From positions 1-22,112 of the forward strand of contig JAAOIJ010000142.1 of NCBI GenBank assembly GCA_015163815.1: DNA of 22,112 nt, in the 5' to 3' direction. Origin of the DNA: Endozoicomonadaceae bacterium. GTDB taxonomy: Bacteria; Pseudomonadota; Gammaproteobacteria; Pseudomonadales; Endozoicomonadaceae. The translations under genes were made by a program, and so were the position numbers. Below, piece after piece: positions 13,771 to 22,057 of this stretch. The notes beneath the pieces were generated by a model. That model had not been told where the DNA came from and ran no database searches. It saw only the letters and a program-made list of their open reading frames with translations. Position 1 is the first letter of the stretch. Every line of letters begins with the position of its first letter.

Positions 13771-16700
13771 ATGCAAATCAGACAATCGGTTTCGACTGAT
13801 AAGACAGGCCCTCAACAGACTCCATCCAACCCAAACTCTAAATCTGTCAAGCGAGCGACGCCTAGCGATAGCAACAGCACATCTCAAAAACAGAGCGAGG
13901 CTTGCACTAGTCATCATCTTTCAATGGGTGATCGGCTTGATCATGTCAAACTACACACAGCAACAGCAAAAAAACATCTTTATGATGTTAGACAAACAAT
14001 CGAAGATCTAGCGGAGCCTGAGTTAGCTTATGAAGATTGCCTCTCAAGGCCTGCTGGTATAATGCATGATTTAACTCAACACTTACTTCACTTAAGCGAT
14101 CCAGAAAACAAAGATAAAATTGATATTATTGACCAAATATCTGGAAAAAACCCATCTCCCGTTTTATCAAATTTATACAAAAAAAATAAACAATTAGCAT
14201 TATTGATCATAGAAAACAGAATAATGCATCATATGAAATCGCATAAAACCTCATTCTTGACAACATGGCTGACTTATGATTCTAATCCTGCTGTATTGAA
14301 ACAACAGCTACAAAAAATACAAGATGCATTACATGCAAACCCATCACAACCTATTGATTTTGATGAAATATTACAAACATTGTATCAATATGAAAAAAAA
14401 CAAGGCATTTTACCTTACGAGCTCATATTACAATCTTCTATTATTCGGTTAGCAAATCTGCCTGAATCACAAACCATTCAAAGTTTTTTCGAATCTGAAT
14501 CAGTCGATGAGAGTATCAAGCCTGATTCCAACAAAAAAGAATACACTACACAAATTCGTCATACATTGAATACTTTGATCCAAAGAACATATCAAACAGC
14601 ATTACAATCAACTTTAAAAAAAGCACAAGATGCGCTGATCCAACAAGATTTACTTCAAAAACAATATTCCTCTAAACAAGCATTATTAATGGAAATATGC
14701 ACTAAAAATACAAAAACAATACACACATTAATAACACAGTTTTACAAAAAAAAGCGCTGTCAATCTGACTATTTAATCCCTGATTTACCCTTGAAATCAG
14801 ATCCTGAATCTTTAGTTCAATATATAATAACGGATCCCAACTTAAGCGCAGAGTTTGATCAAGAAATCATTACTGAAATATATCAAAAAAAATGCCATCA
14901 ATTACTCACATTACACATACAACAAAAAGAACCTCCTTATAAAACAACTTGCTTAACAGAATTGAATACGCTTTTAAAGACAGCTTATTCATATCACGCT
15001 GAACTGTTTCCCGAGCAATCTAATCAAATTAAACTGTATCAAGCAGAATATATATTACAAGTATTAAATCAGAATCCAGAGTATGAAATACCTACATTTT
15101 GGGATATAGCATTAACTCAAAACATTGGGGTAAAAGATATTCAAAAAGCTTTAAGCTCAAAAAACACTGCAATTTCAAAAAGCCTAGAAGCTTTGAGACA
15201 ATTTTTATTTGAAAAAAAAACGCAACACAATACGCAAGCTATTATTCATAATTTAGAACTCACCGATAAATATATGATGGCACAAATTAATTATTACTTT
15301 GAAAAAGCGCAACAATGTATTGATGCAACAGGCATGAGCACGCCAGAATTGAAAGAACGCTTTATGGGCTATTTAGATAAAATTGCGACACTGGAATCAT
15401 GTCGACCTAATGCTGCTTCATTAAAATCAGCAAATCTTACACAATCTTTACTCAATATAGGATTGAACTTATTAAAAGAAAATGAATATTCTGTGGCGCA
15501 ACGATTAAAAAATATTCATATAGAATATCAATTAAAAAAAGAACATCATTATGATTCTAAAGAAGAATTATCTAAACAAATACCAAACTTAACGCAAAAG
15601 TCCAAACTTTTCAGATCTCATACGACTAAAAAACTAAAAGAATTAATGCATCAATTAATCACTAATCCAACAGATATTGTTGGCATCGCGACAAGCATTT
15701 TTTCAGCACAATCTGAAGTTTATAAAGATTTGTTATATAACATAGACAGCCAATTGAAAAGTTTTGCAATATTATGTCAAAAAAATCCTGTTTTAGCTCG
15801 AGCATTAATAGGTAATATTGCGCAAGTATATGCAATACTTAAAACTGTTGCTATGCAAGAGTCTGAGCTTTTTAGCTTATTTTCTCAATTTGAAAAACGT
15901 ATTCAGGCTGAAAGTTTAGCTGTGTATACGAGTGAAGCATTTAAGCCTAATTCGAGCGATTTATCTACTGCATCTCCAGAGGAAATCGACAGTTTAAAGC
16001 GCATTTATGCTTGGTGTGACTTATGTAAATATGCCCCATTAATCACCAAAACAGCAATTGAAGGCGCGCGAGTACTTAAGAACGCCTGCACTGAATCCTT
16101 TTTGATGAATGGCGTCACAATGATTAAAAGTTTATTCAGTGTGGCAGCAACGCAATTTATTCAAAATAATACATCAAAATTATCAAATGAAGAAGTCAAA
16201 GCAATCAATACAACGTTGTTATCAGCTCGATATGGTGTTGCAGAAGCAAGTAATAGAATACATAGAATGCAACAAGTTGCAGGCATTATGAGCGACAGCT
16301 TAGGCAATAAATCTATTTTTTATTCTGGAGTAAAAGCATTTTTACATCCTATTACTACTCGATTCACGCGCTGGATTAGTGCTTATAATCGTTATCGACC
16401 TGGCGATTCAAAATGGGATTTATTCTCAGAAACACTCAAAATGACCGTCATTTTTGGGCCTATCTTGATAGGCTTACTCGCATTACCTATTTTGGCACCT
16501 CTCAGTGCTTTTATAGGAGATATCTATCTAAGTCATTTTTTTCTAATTTTACCAACATGGACTTATATTTCAACTATGTCGATGTATAAATGGGACCCGT
16601 TAAGCGATGTAGTCCTATTAACAACCCAGAAAGCTACAAAATTACTTGAGAGTAAAGTAGAAGATTTGACAAAAGAAGCCGTAAAAGATGCTAAGGATGC

Positions 16701-17490
16701 TTTTAAAAGTCGTCATTATCAAAGTACATTAACGCGTTTAACATTCATACAATTTTATGATGACAATCCGGATATTATAGAGCAGAATCAGGCGTTAATC
16801 ATGGATCAAAAAGAAAAAATACGAGCAGAAAGACAAACAGAGCACTACCAAAAAAATCAAACAGCGTTATGTCAATCTTATCACGAATTAAATTATTTAA
16901 ATACTATTCTCAGCACATCACAAGCCATTGATCGAGATCTATTATTAAAACAGGCACCCGTCTCATTGCACTCGCATATTCCCATTGATTCTGCTTCATT
17001 AAGCTATTGGGCCAGCGCTAGGGTACAGCAGCTGAATGAATTATTTTTATCTCGCCTAGGAACCGACCAGCTGCCTGAGAATGAGGTGCAATTAATTGAA
17101 CAGATCACAACAATAGAAGAAAAAGTGATTATCAGCAACCTATTAATGGAAAAAAACAAATCACAATCACAATCACAATCACAATCACAACCCAGTGTCG
17201 CTATACACGAAAAACTAGAACAAGCACGAACTATTGGCTCTGAAAAATTACAAAGCGCACTGTCTCGTATCTATGTGAACGCTTATACGATCGCTAGTCA
17301 AAAAGTCATAGAACATGCTATACACAAAACGGTAGGAAATCATAACATGTCAGCCCGACAATTTGAATATATCACAGACAATAAACATGCATTTAATTAT
17401 AAAACAGAACTGAAAAATATGGGTCTAGTGTATAAAAAATGTCAAGCAATGGGTGCTCAAGAGCTATTTATGAAATCAGGCCTCATGTGA
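13771..17490 (+). CDS. Unrecognised 1239-aa helical protein with late transmembrane hairpin; candidate secreted effector
   Basis: I do not recognise this protein. The start is well supported: AAAGGA (13757-13762) is 8 nt before the ATG. Residues 1-45 are rich in Ser, Thr, Pro, Asn and Gln and look disordered, and there is no N-terminal signal peptide. Residues about 50-880 are predicted by eye to be mainly helical, with many Leu/Ile/Gln/Lys heptad-like stretches and scattered Cys. Residues 891-940 hold two closely spaced hydrophobic segments (TVIFGPILIGLLALPILAPL and SHFFLILPTWTYISTMSMY), likely a membrane hairpin. A charged helical region (about 955-1050) and an (SQ)5 repeat at 1131-1140 follow. 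The end is KKCQAMGAQELFMKSGLM. It is alone on the plus strand, diverging from rpsJ and overlapping zipA tail to tail. Size, helicity, late hairpin and absence of known domains resemble Dot/Icm-type effectors, but no secretion signal can be proven. A structural or phage-derived protein is also possible. Confidence 0.85.
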   Translation: MQIRQSVSTDKTGPQQTPSNPNSKSVKRATPSDSNSTSQKQSEACTSHHLSMGDRLDHVKLHTATAKKHLYDVRQTIEDLAEPELAYEDCLSRPAGIMHDLTQHLLHLSDPENKDKIDIIDQISGKNPSPVLSNLYKKNKQLALLIIENRIMHHMKSHKTSFLTTWLTYDSNPAVLKQQLQKIQDALHANPSQPIDFDEILQTLYQYEKKQGILPYELILQSSIIRLANLPESQTIQSFFESESVDESIKPDSNKKEYTTQIRHTLNTLIQRTYQTALQSTLKKAQDALIQQDLLQKQYSSKQALLMEICTKNTKTIHTLITQFYKKKRCQSDYLIPDLPLKSDPESLVQYIITDPNLSAEFDQEIITEIYQKKCHQLLTLHIQQKEPPYKTTCLTELNTLLKTAYSYHAELFPEQSNQIKLYQAEYILQVLNQNPEYEIPTFWDIALTQNIGVKDIQKALSSKNTAISKSLEALRQFLFEKKTQHNTQAIIHNLELTDKYMMAQINYYFEKAQQCIDATGMSTPELKERFMGYLDKIATLESCRPNAASLKSANLTQSLLNIGLNLLKENEYSVAQRLKNIHIEYQLKKEHHYDSKEELSKQIPNLTQKSKLFRSHTTKKLKELMHQLITNPTDIVGIATSIFSAQSEVYKDLLYNIDSQLKSFAILCQKNPVLARALIGNIAQVYAILKTVAMQESELFSLFSQFEKRIQAESLAVYTSEAFKPNSSDLSTASPEEIDSLKRIYAWCDLCKYAPLITKTAIEGARVLKNACTESFLMNGVTMIKSLFSVAATQFIQNNTSKLSNEEVKAINTTLLSARYGVAEASNRIHRMQQVAGIMSDSLGNKSIFYSGVKAFLHPITTRFTRWISAYNRYRPGDSKWDLFSETLKMTVIFGPILIGLLALPILAPLSAFIGDIYLSHFFLILPTWTYISTMSMYKWDPLSDVVLLTTQKATKLLESKVEDLTKEAVKDAKDAFKSRHYQSTLTRLTFIQFYDDNPDIIEQNQALIMDQKEKIRAERQTEHYQKNQTALCQSYHELNYLNTILSTSQAIDRDLLLKQAPVSLHSHIPIDSASLSYWASARVQQLNELFLSRLGTDQLPENEVQLIEQITTIEEKVIISNLLMEKNKSQSQSQSQSQPSVAIHEKLEQARTIGSEKLQSALSRIYVNAYTIASQKVIEHAIHKTVGNHNMSARQFEYITDNKHAFNYKTELKNMGLVYKKCQAMGAQELFMKSGLM
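17161..17190 (+). repeat. Hexanucleotide tandem repeat (TCACAA)x5
   Basis: Five perfect copies of TCACAA, in frame, encoding (Ser-Gln)5 at residues 1131-1140 of the large protein. A unit of six bases keeps the frame if copies are gained or lost. Confidence 0.95.
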
Positions 17491-18360
17491 AGAAATAACA
17501 GTAGCATTATGCTGATATTTCATTACTTTTTGACGGTATCGCTGAAATAATTTCAGCGTCATTAATTGATATTGATCATCTCGTACTGTAGCCTTTAAAC
17601 GTTTACTGATTTGATCAATATAAACAATCATTGTCTCAAAAGCAGCTACAGGATTTTTAGGGCCAGGCAGAATCATAAGGCATGTTAAAATAGTTATTTT
17701 TTGTTTCTCATGACGGTTAAAATCAAACATACCAGGCTCCACGCCATTCACGATTTGAAATACACTATCTTCCGTATTTTTCACAGGATAACAGAAAATT
17801 TTTTCTGCTGTAAATTGAAACCCTGCTTCTTGTAACACGTGCCTCAATTCTTGATGATTAAATGCTAACTGATCCTGTTTGACTAAATGAAAAACCAATG
17901 TCGTTGACTTGATTGTCTCTACTGGTTTGTCGTTTGTTTCAATAAAAGGCGATTGATTTAATGTTTCCTTATTTTTAGCCAACCACTCTCTTTGAAAAAC
18001 AGCACGCCGATACTCAAAAGCTTTCTCTAATTGTTTTGGATCATCCCATTCATTAATATGAGATATTTTTTTATGACACAATGCCACCTCTATATCAGAG
18101 TCACTCGCTGTCGATTGTTCTAAAATTTGATTCGAAGAAAGCGAGGCATTTTTGATAATTTCAGTTTGCATTTGCTCTGTTTTTTTCATTTTTTTAGTGT
18201 GGATTTTATCTTCTGATCGCGAAGTATAAGGCGCTTTATCTAGATCAAAGGATAATTTTGTTGAAGTATTTCTCTGGCGTAGAATACGCCGAATCGCATC
18301 CAATATGAGCCCGAAAATAATGAATAATCCTGAAACAATAAACCAATCTTGAAGATTCAT
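17476..18360 (-). CDS. zipA: Cell division protein ZipA
   Basis: 294 aa with the chosen start. ZipA tethers FtsZ filaments to the inner membrane at the division site. Seen: N-terminal transmembrane segment (about 6-23, WFIVSGLFIIFGLILDAI) followed by RRILRQR, a charged variable linker (about 30-150), and the C-terminal FtsZ-binding domain (about 154-284) with VLQEAGFQF, IVNGVEPGMFDF and VRDDQYQLMT, which match ZipA at VKPGTFD and LDDQRRMMTP. Start: the ATG at 18369 abuts the AAGGA (18370-18374) with no spacing, whereas ATG 18360 is 9 nt away, so MNLQDW is the likely start. ligA is its upstream neighbour. Its last codons overlap the divergent-strand 1239-aa gene by 15 bp. Confidence 0.93.
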   Translation of the reverse strand: MNLQDWFIVSGLFIIFGLILDAIRRILRQRNTSTKLSFDLDKAPYTSRSEDKIHTKKMKKTEQMQTEIIKNASLSSNQILEQSTASDSDIEVALCHKKISHINEWDDPKQLEKAFEYRRAVFQREWLAKNKETLNQSPFIETNDKPVETIKSTTLVFHLVKQDQLAFNHQELRHVLQEAGFQFTAEKIFCYPVKNTEDSVFQIVNGVEPGMFDFNRHEKQKITILTCLMILPGPKNPVAAFETMIVYIDQISKRLKATVRDDQYQLMTLKLFQRYRQKVMKYQHNATVISSHEA

Positions 18361-18369
18361 AATAGTCAT

Positions 18370-18374
18370 TCCTT
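18370..18374 (-). promoter_or_regulatory. Ribosome-binding site that decides the zipA start
   Basis: AAGGA directly abuts the first possible ATG (18367-18369) but is 9 nt from the second (18358-18360), so the second is selected. Confidence 0.7.
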
Positions 18375-18430
18375 GTCTATTCGTATCATCATGCTATTTA
18401 TTTGTGCTTATATCTTTAATATTAATCTAA

Positions 18431-18460
18431 AGTATAGAAACCTGCTATTGACTCCAGCAA
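18431..18460 (-). promoter_or_regulatory. Possible zipA promoter in the ligA-zipA gap
   Basis: On the minus strand TTGCTG (18455-18460), 18-bp spacer, TATACT (18431-18436). It would give a leader of about 60 nt. The 165-bp gap between ligA and zipA is large enough for an independent promoter, but hexamer matches are moderate. Confidence 0.4.
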
Positions 18461-18525
18461 TAAAATACAAGTTTGATCAAAAAAGTGATTAAACGGTATT
18501 TTTTCTCATGATACTATTTCAATCC

Positions 18526-20559
18526 CTATAACAGTTCATATTGCTTTAAAAGTTCGATAAATTGCACTTCACTCCAGATATCAATCTCTAATTTTTTGGC
18601 TTTTTGTAATTTTGAACCAGGATGATCTCCTATCAGTAATCTATTTGTTTTTTTTGAAATAACAGGATTGACATGCGCCCCTAACGCAATCAAATAATCA
18701 GATGCTTGTTCTTGTGTCATCTGTGATAATTTTCCAGTCAAAACCCAATTTTGACCTGACAATACAGCATTATGCTGCATTTTTATTTCATTTGTTGGCC
18801 AAGTCACGCCACTATTTTGCAAGGAAATAATCATGGCCTGGTTATTTGGATCTTTAAAAAATGTCGAAATATTATCAGCCATTGTTTCACCAATACTGGG
18901 TAATTGCTGTAATTCTGTTTGACTTGCAACCATTAGTTGATTTAAGTTAAGAAAATGATGAGCTAATATTTGTGCTGTTGACTCACCTACTTCATGAATA
19001 CCTAATGCATAAATAAACTGTTTCCATGTTGTTTGTTTACTCAACGCTAATGATTTTAATATATTATCAATAGATCGTGTTGCCATGCGATCACATTTCA
19101 TCCAGTCATCCACTGTTAACAAGTATAAATCTGCAGCAGATTGAATTAATTGTTGATCTAATAATTTTTGAATTAATTGCTCACCTAGTCCTTTAATATT
19201 CATGGCTTTTCTAGATACAAAATGTTTAATAGCTTCTCGTTTTTGCGCAAGGCAGTTTAATCCTGCAAGACATTTGATAGCGACTAATCCAGGTGTTTTT
19301 ATTAATTTTTGCTGACAAGAGGGGCAATGGATAGGCATTAAAATTGGCAATCGATTCGTGGATTCAGAATTTGATGCAATACCAACAATTTGCGGAATAA
19401 CATCTCCTGCCCTTCTGACAATAACCGTATCATTAATACAGAGACCTAAACGTTGAATTTCTTGCATATTATGCAAATTCACATTACTAATCATGACTCC
19501 CCCTAGAGATATCGGTGTAATCCGACCTACTGGGGTAATAGTACCTGTTCTACCCACTTGAAATTCAACAACCTTCAAACAAGTAGTCGCTTCTTGAGCT
19601 GGAAATTTTCGAGCAATCGCCCATCTAGGTGCTCTCACTAAGACACCTAATGTCTTTTGATGTATAAACTCATTGACCTTCAAGACAACACCATCAATTT
19701 CATAAGGCAAAGCCTCTCTACGTTCTAAAATAGCATCATAGTAAACTTCACAGGCCTCGATAGTCTTGACTGTTTTGATTAATGGGTTAACTCGAAACCC
19801 CCATTCATTCAATTTTTCTAACATCTGCTCTTGCGTTTTTAATGGATCACCAGTCATCATTCCCACACTATAGCAACACATTTGAAGTGATCTTTCTGCA
19901 GTAATACGTGAGTCTAATTGTCTTAAGCTACCAGCTGCAGCATTACGTGGATTGGCAAACGGCTTTTTACCTACTAATACAAAATCAGCATTCATCACTT
20001 TAAATTTTTCTTTTGGAATATAAATTTCACCTCGTACTTCTAAACGTTCAGGCCAATCTGATCCTCGTAAACGCAATGGAATAGAGGCTATTGTTCGAAT
20101 ATTATCAGTCACTGATTCACCATAATAACCATCGCCACGGGTCAATCCTTGTATTAATTGGCCTGATTCATATAATAAGTTAACAGCCACACCATCCAAC
20201 TTAGGTTCACAAATATAGGTAAACTTGGCATGCATTAAGCGCGACTTAATACGACGATCAAATGCTAATATATCTTGTAATGTAAAAGCATTATCTAAAG
20301 ATAACATTTGCATTTCATGCGGCATGGTTTGAAAAGTAGATAATGGTTTAGCGCCGACACGTTGAGTGGGAGAATTAGATGCAATCAATTCAGGATTGTT
20401 GATTTCTAATGCTTTTAATTCATGAAAAAGCTGATCATACTCATAATCTAGTAAAATAGGCTGATCTAATACATGATAAGCATAATTCGCTTCCTCTAAA
20501 CGTTTGACTAATTGATCGATCATGCGTTTGACAGCTTGATTAGAAGGAAGAGAATCCAT
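18526..20559 (-). CDS. ligA: NAD-dependent DNA ligase LigA
   Basis: 677 aa (E. coli 671). Seals 3'-OH/5'-phosphate nicks using NAD+, essential in replication and repair. Seen in order: domain Ia with YAYHVLDQPILLDYEYDQL (26-44); nucleotidyltransferase domain with the adenylated lysine K120 in the motif K-L-D-G; LEVRGEIYIP and GVVLKVN motifs; OB-fold with GRTGTITPVGRITP; zinc finger C412-x2-C415 and C430-x5-C436; helix-hairpin-helix region (about 450-590, IKGLGEQ and LPSIGETMA); C-terminal BRCT domain (about 600-675, WVLTGKL). All catalytic and zinc residues are present. The ATG at 20559 has only a weak AGG upstream, and the nearest upstream ATG meets a stop within three codons. It lies between the SLT gene (70 bp) and zipA (165 bp). 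Confidence 0.99.
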   Translation of the reverse strand: MDSLPSNQAVKRMIDQLVKRLEEANYAYHVLDQPILLDYEYDQLFHELKALEINNPELIASNSPTQRVGAKPLSTFQTMPHEMQMLSLDNAFTLQDILAFDRRIKSRLMHAKFTYICEPKLDGVAVNLLYESGQLIQGLTRGDGYYGESVTDNIRTIASIPLRLRGSDWPERLEVRGEIYIPKEKFKVMNADFVLVGKKPFANPRNAAAGSLRQLDSRITAERSLQMCCYSVGMMTGDPLKTQEQMLEKLNEWGFRVNPLIKTVKTIEACEVYYDAILERREALPYEIDGVVLKVNEFIHQKTLGVLVRAPRWAIARKFPAQEATTCLKVVEFQVGRTGTITPVGRITPISLGGVMISNVNLHNMQEIQRLGLCINDTVIVRRAGDVIPQIVGIASNSESTNRLPILMPIHCPSCQQKLIKTPGLVAIKCLAGLNCLAQKREAIKHFVSRKAMNIKGLGEQLIQKLLDQQLIQSAADLYLLTVDDWMKCDRMATRSIDNILKSLALSKQTTWKQFIYALGIHEVGESTAQILAHHFLNLNQLMVASQTELQQLPSIGETMADNISTFFKDPNNQAMIISLQNSGVTWPTNEIKMQHNAVLSGQNWVLTGKLSQMTQEQASDYLIALGAHVNPVISKKTNRLLIGDHPGSKLQKAKKLEIDIWSEVQFIELLKQYELL

Positions 20560-20590
20560 CGTATATACCTATATCATGAAACCTGATCAA

Positions 20591-20610
20591 TGATACCCAT
20601 CCTTGTATCA
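20591..20610. repeat. Dyad TGATAC-N8-GTATCA upstream of ligA
   Basis: Perfect 6-bp inverted repeat with an 8-nt spacer in the 70-bp gap between the SLT-fold gene and ligA. It could be an operator or a small hairpin. There is no T-run on either side, so it is not a clear terminator. Confidence 0.4.
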
Positions 20611-20629
20611 AAACATATATTGCATTAGA

Positions 20630-21217
20630 TTATTTTACACATTTTTTCAGTTGTTTTTTGTATTGTACATAAGTATTTTGAACAGCATAGGCTGTTTTTA
20701 ATATTTTTTTATGATGACGCCATGACTGTGCTTTATATCCTGTCCATCCTTCATGATACGTCAAATACATCGCCATAGCATTTTGTACCTTTAATTTATT
20801 AACCTGTTTACTCTTATTTAAATACCAACCAACAAAATCAATTGAATCACTGAAGTTATATCGCAAAGGATTTGATTGATATGTATTTTTTTTAGCATAA
20901 TCTTGCCAAGTATTTTTTTTAGCTTGCGCATAGCCATATGCTGAGTTCTTATTTTTTTTACAACTTAAAGGTTGAGCATGCGCTTGAAAACTAGATTCAT
21001 GTCGAATAACGGCCATCATCAGTGGAATAGGAATATGCCATCGTCTTTCAGACTTTCTTGCGGCATATAGCCATGCTGGACGTTCTTTAAAAATGCGACA
21101 AATATCATGTGGATTAGATAATGGTTTTTGATATTGATTGGTAGCATGAAGTGCAACTACAGCACCAGTACAAGATAAAGCATAGACTAATATACGCCAT
21201 AATAATAATGTTAACAT
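20630..21217 (-). CDS. SLT-fold lytic transglycosylase-like protein, probably exported
   Basis: 195 aa with the chosen start. It resembles a small family of gammaproteobacterial proteins with a lysozyme-like SLT domain that would cleave the peptidoglycan glycan strand outside the cytoplasm. Seen: hydrophobic N-terminal export segment (about 1-25, with a Cys at 16 in a poor lipobox ALSC), ICRIFKERPAWLYAA (39-53), the predicted catalytic Glu E74 in IRHESSF, SAYGYAQAKKNTWQDY (about 92-107), SIDFVGWYLNKS, and YLTYHEGWTGY. Start: AAAGGA (21224-21229) abuts ATG 21223 but is 6 nt from ATG 21217, so the latter is preferred. It follows the VanX-type gene by about 10 bp, so the two are probably cotranscribed. 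Whether it is a lipoprotein is unsure. Confidence 0.85.
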   Translation of the reverse strand: MLTLLLWRILVYALSCTGAVVALHATNQYQKPLSNPHDICRIFKERPAWLYAARKSERRWHIPIPLMMAVIRHESSFQAHAQPLSCKKNKNSAYGYAQAKKNTWQDYAKKNTYQSNPLRYNFSDSIDFVGWYLNKSKQVNKLKVQNAMAMYLTYHEGWTGYKAQSWRHHKKILKTAYAVQNTYVQYKKQLKKCVK

Positions 21218-21223
21218 ACGCAT

Positions 21224-21229
21224 TCCTTT
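21224..21229 (-). promoter_or_regulatory. Ribosome-binding site that decides the SLT-gene start
   Basis: AAAGGA overlaps the stop codon of the upstream dipeptidase gene (21228-21230). It has zero spacing to the ATG at 21221-21223 and 6 nt to the ATG at 21215-21217. Confidence 0.7.
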
Positions 21230-21809
21230 AGCTGTATGAACCTTCTTTTAACATTGGACGAATGAAATCATCAGTATGAATCACAGGGTAATGCTGACTA
21301 TCGGGTAGCTGAAAATGCCACCATTCTGTTTCATTACAGATAAAACCGACGCTACACATTAATCCAATTAATGTTAATCTATTCTGATAGGCAGCGACAC
21401 TCATGTTCAAACAATCGACATGAGAAATCTCAGAAAATTCATCAAAATCAGCCCCCATATCTAATAAATCGTGTTTTTTATCCATCAGGGTTAAATCTAA
21501 AGCAATACCTCTGCAATGAGGAATCAACCCTGTTTCAGGATGAGAAACATAGCGCTCATCAGGCATGGCTTGCCATAAAGATTGTTGCACTTCAATGGGT
21601 CGAAACGCATCCCATATATGAAAGGTTAAGTTTAATTTAGCTGCATTTTTCATCGCTTTTTCAAACTGAATTAATGCTAATGGATGTAAATAAGTATAGT
21701 CTAAATCATCACGATAATGGGATATCTGTGTAAAATTATGCGCCTTAGCATAAGCTAGTTGTAAGTAAATAGGATGCGTTTGAGGTGATATTCGAATTAA
21801 TTGAACCAT
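21228..21809 (-). CDS. D-alanyl-D-alanine dipeptidase (VanX/DdpX type, peptidase M15D)
   Basis: 193 aa, near the usual VanX length. These zinc dipeptidases hydrolyse D-Ala-D-Ala, removing it from cell-wall synthesis or recycling it. Seen: DAFRP with the substrate-binding Arg R70; zinc ligands H98 and D105 in PHCRGIALDLTL; MGADFDEFS (118-126), typical of the family; catalytic Glu E162 and third zinc ligand H165 in EWWHFQ. These match VanX R71, H116, D123, E181 and H184 in order and spacing. No signal peptide is visible, so it is probably cytoplasmic, as for VanX. The ribosome-binding site is weak (CAGG 4 nt before ATG). No vanH, vanA or regulator genes are adjacent, so a resistance role is not implied. 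It heads the SLT-ligA-zipA row. Confidence 0.93.
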   Translation of the reverse strand: MVQLIRISPQTHPIYLQLAYAKAHNFTQISHYRDDLDYTYLHPLALIQFEKAMKNAAKLNLTFHIWDAFRPIEVQQSLWQAMPDERYVSHPETGLIPHCRGIALDLTLMDKKHDLLDMGADFDEFSEISHVDCLNMSVAAYQNRLTLIGLMCSVGFICNETEWWHFQLPDSQHYPVIHTDDFIRPMLKEGSYS

Positions 21810-21838
21810 ATGGCCTGCTTTATAAAATCAATCAATCT

Positions 21839-21850
21839 GAGACCTTTGCA
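21839..21850. mobile_element. Possible insertion-sequence end
   Basis: GAGACCTTTGCA resembles terminal inverted repeats that I associate with IS5-family elements. This is from memory and unverified. The matching end is not found in the remaining 260 bp of the window, so only one end of a decayed or edge-truncated element may be present. It would lie 30 bp upstream of the dipeptidase gene. Confidence 0.25.
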
Positions 21851-21906
21851 ATAAGACAACATTATTCATGTAAAAAAATAATATAAAGACAATTAAGTTT
21901 TATGAT

Positions 21907-22026
21907 TTAATTTCCATAATATAGCAGATATAACATGTCGATCATTTTTCCATCGATGACATTGATTTTTTTCATAATTATTTGTATTTTTTTCCAAAGA
22001 ATATCAGTTAAAAAATCTCTAATCAT
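21907..22026 (-). pseudogene. 39-codon ORF, possible degraded transposase N-terminus
   Basis: ATG at 22024-22026 to TAA at 21907-21909. The start MIRDFLTDILWKKIQII has the L-T-D-x-x-W-x-K-I pattern common at the beginning of IS5-type transposases, and the end DMLYLLYYGN could match the following helix. Reading stops there. It is too short to be sure, and composition is very AT-rich. Together with the IS-end-like sequence to its left it may be a relic of a small element. Otherwise it is a chance ORF. Confidence 0.25.
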
Positions 22027-22034
22027 AAGTTACT

Positions 22035-22057
22035 ACTCTTTTTTAAAAAAAAAGAGT
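22035..22057. repeat. AT-rich palindrome ACTCTTTTTT...AAAAAAGAGT
   Basis: Perfect 10-bp arms with a 3-nt loop in the gene-free right end (21810-22112). It is terminator-like in shape but has weak A-T pairing and no following T-tract on either strand. It may be a terminator relic or part of an element end. Nothing else codable was seen in 22058-22112. Confidence 0.4.

Noticed and set aside
13669..13917. 82-codon minus-strand frame spanning the start of the 1239-aa gene
   Set aside because: Overlaps the well-supported start and N-terminus of the plus-strand gene, and the product looks like a random basic/Arg-rich shadow translation.
17491..17530. Terminator for the 1239-aa gene around AGCATTATGCT
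   Set aside because: The stem is only about 3-5 bp with a tiny loop, no T-run follows directly, and it lies within zipA coding sequence.
21228..21809. Vancomycin-resistance gene
   Set aside because: The enzyme is VanX-type, but vanH, vanA/B and vanRS are not adjacent, and a Gram-negative host makes a wall-recycling role likelier.
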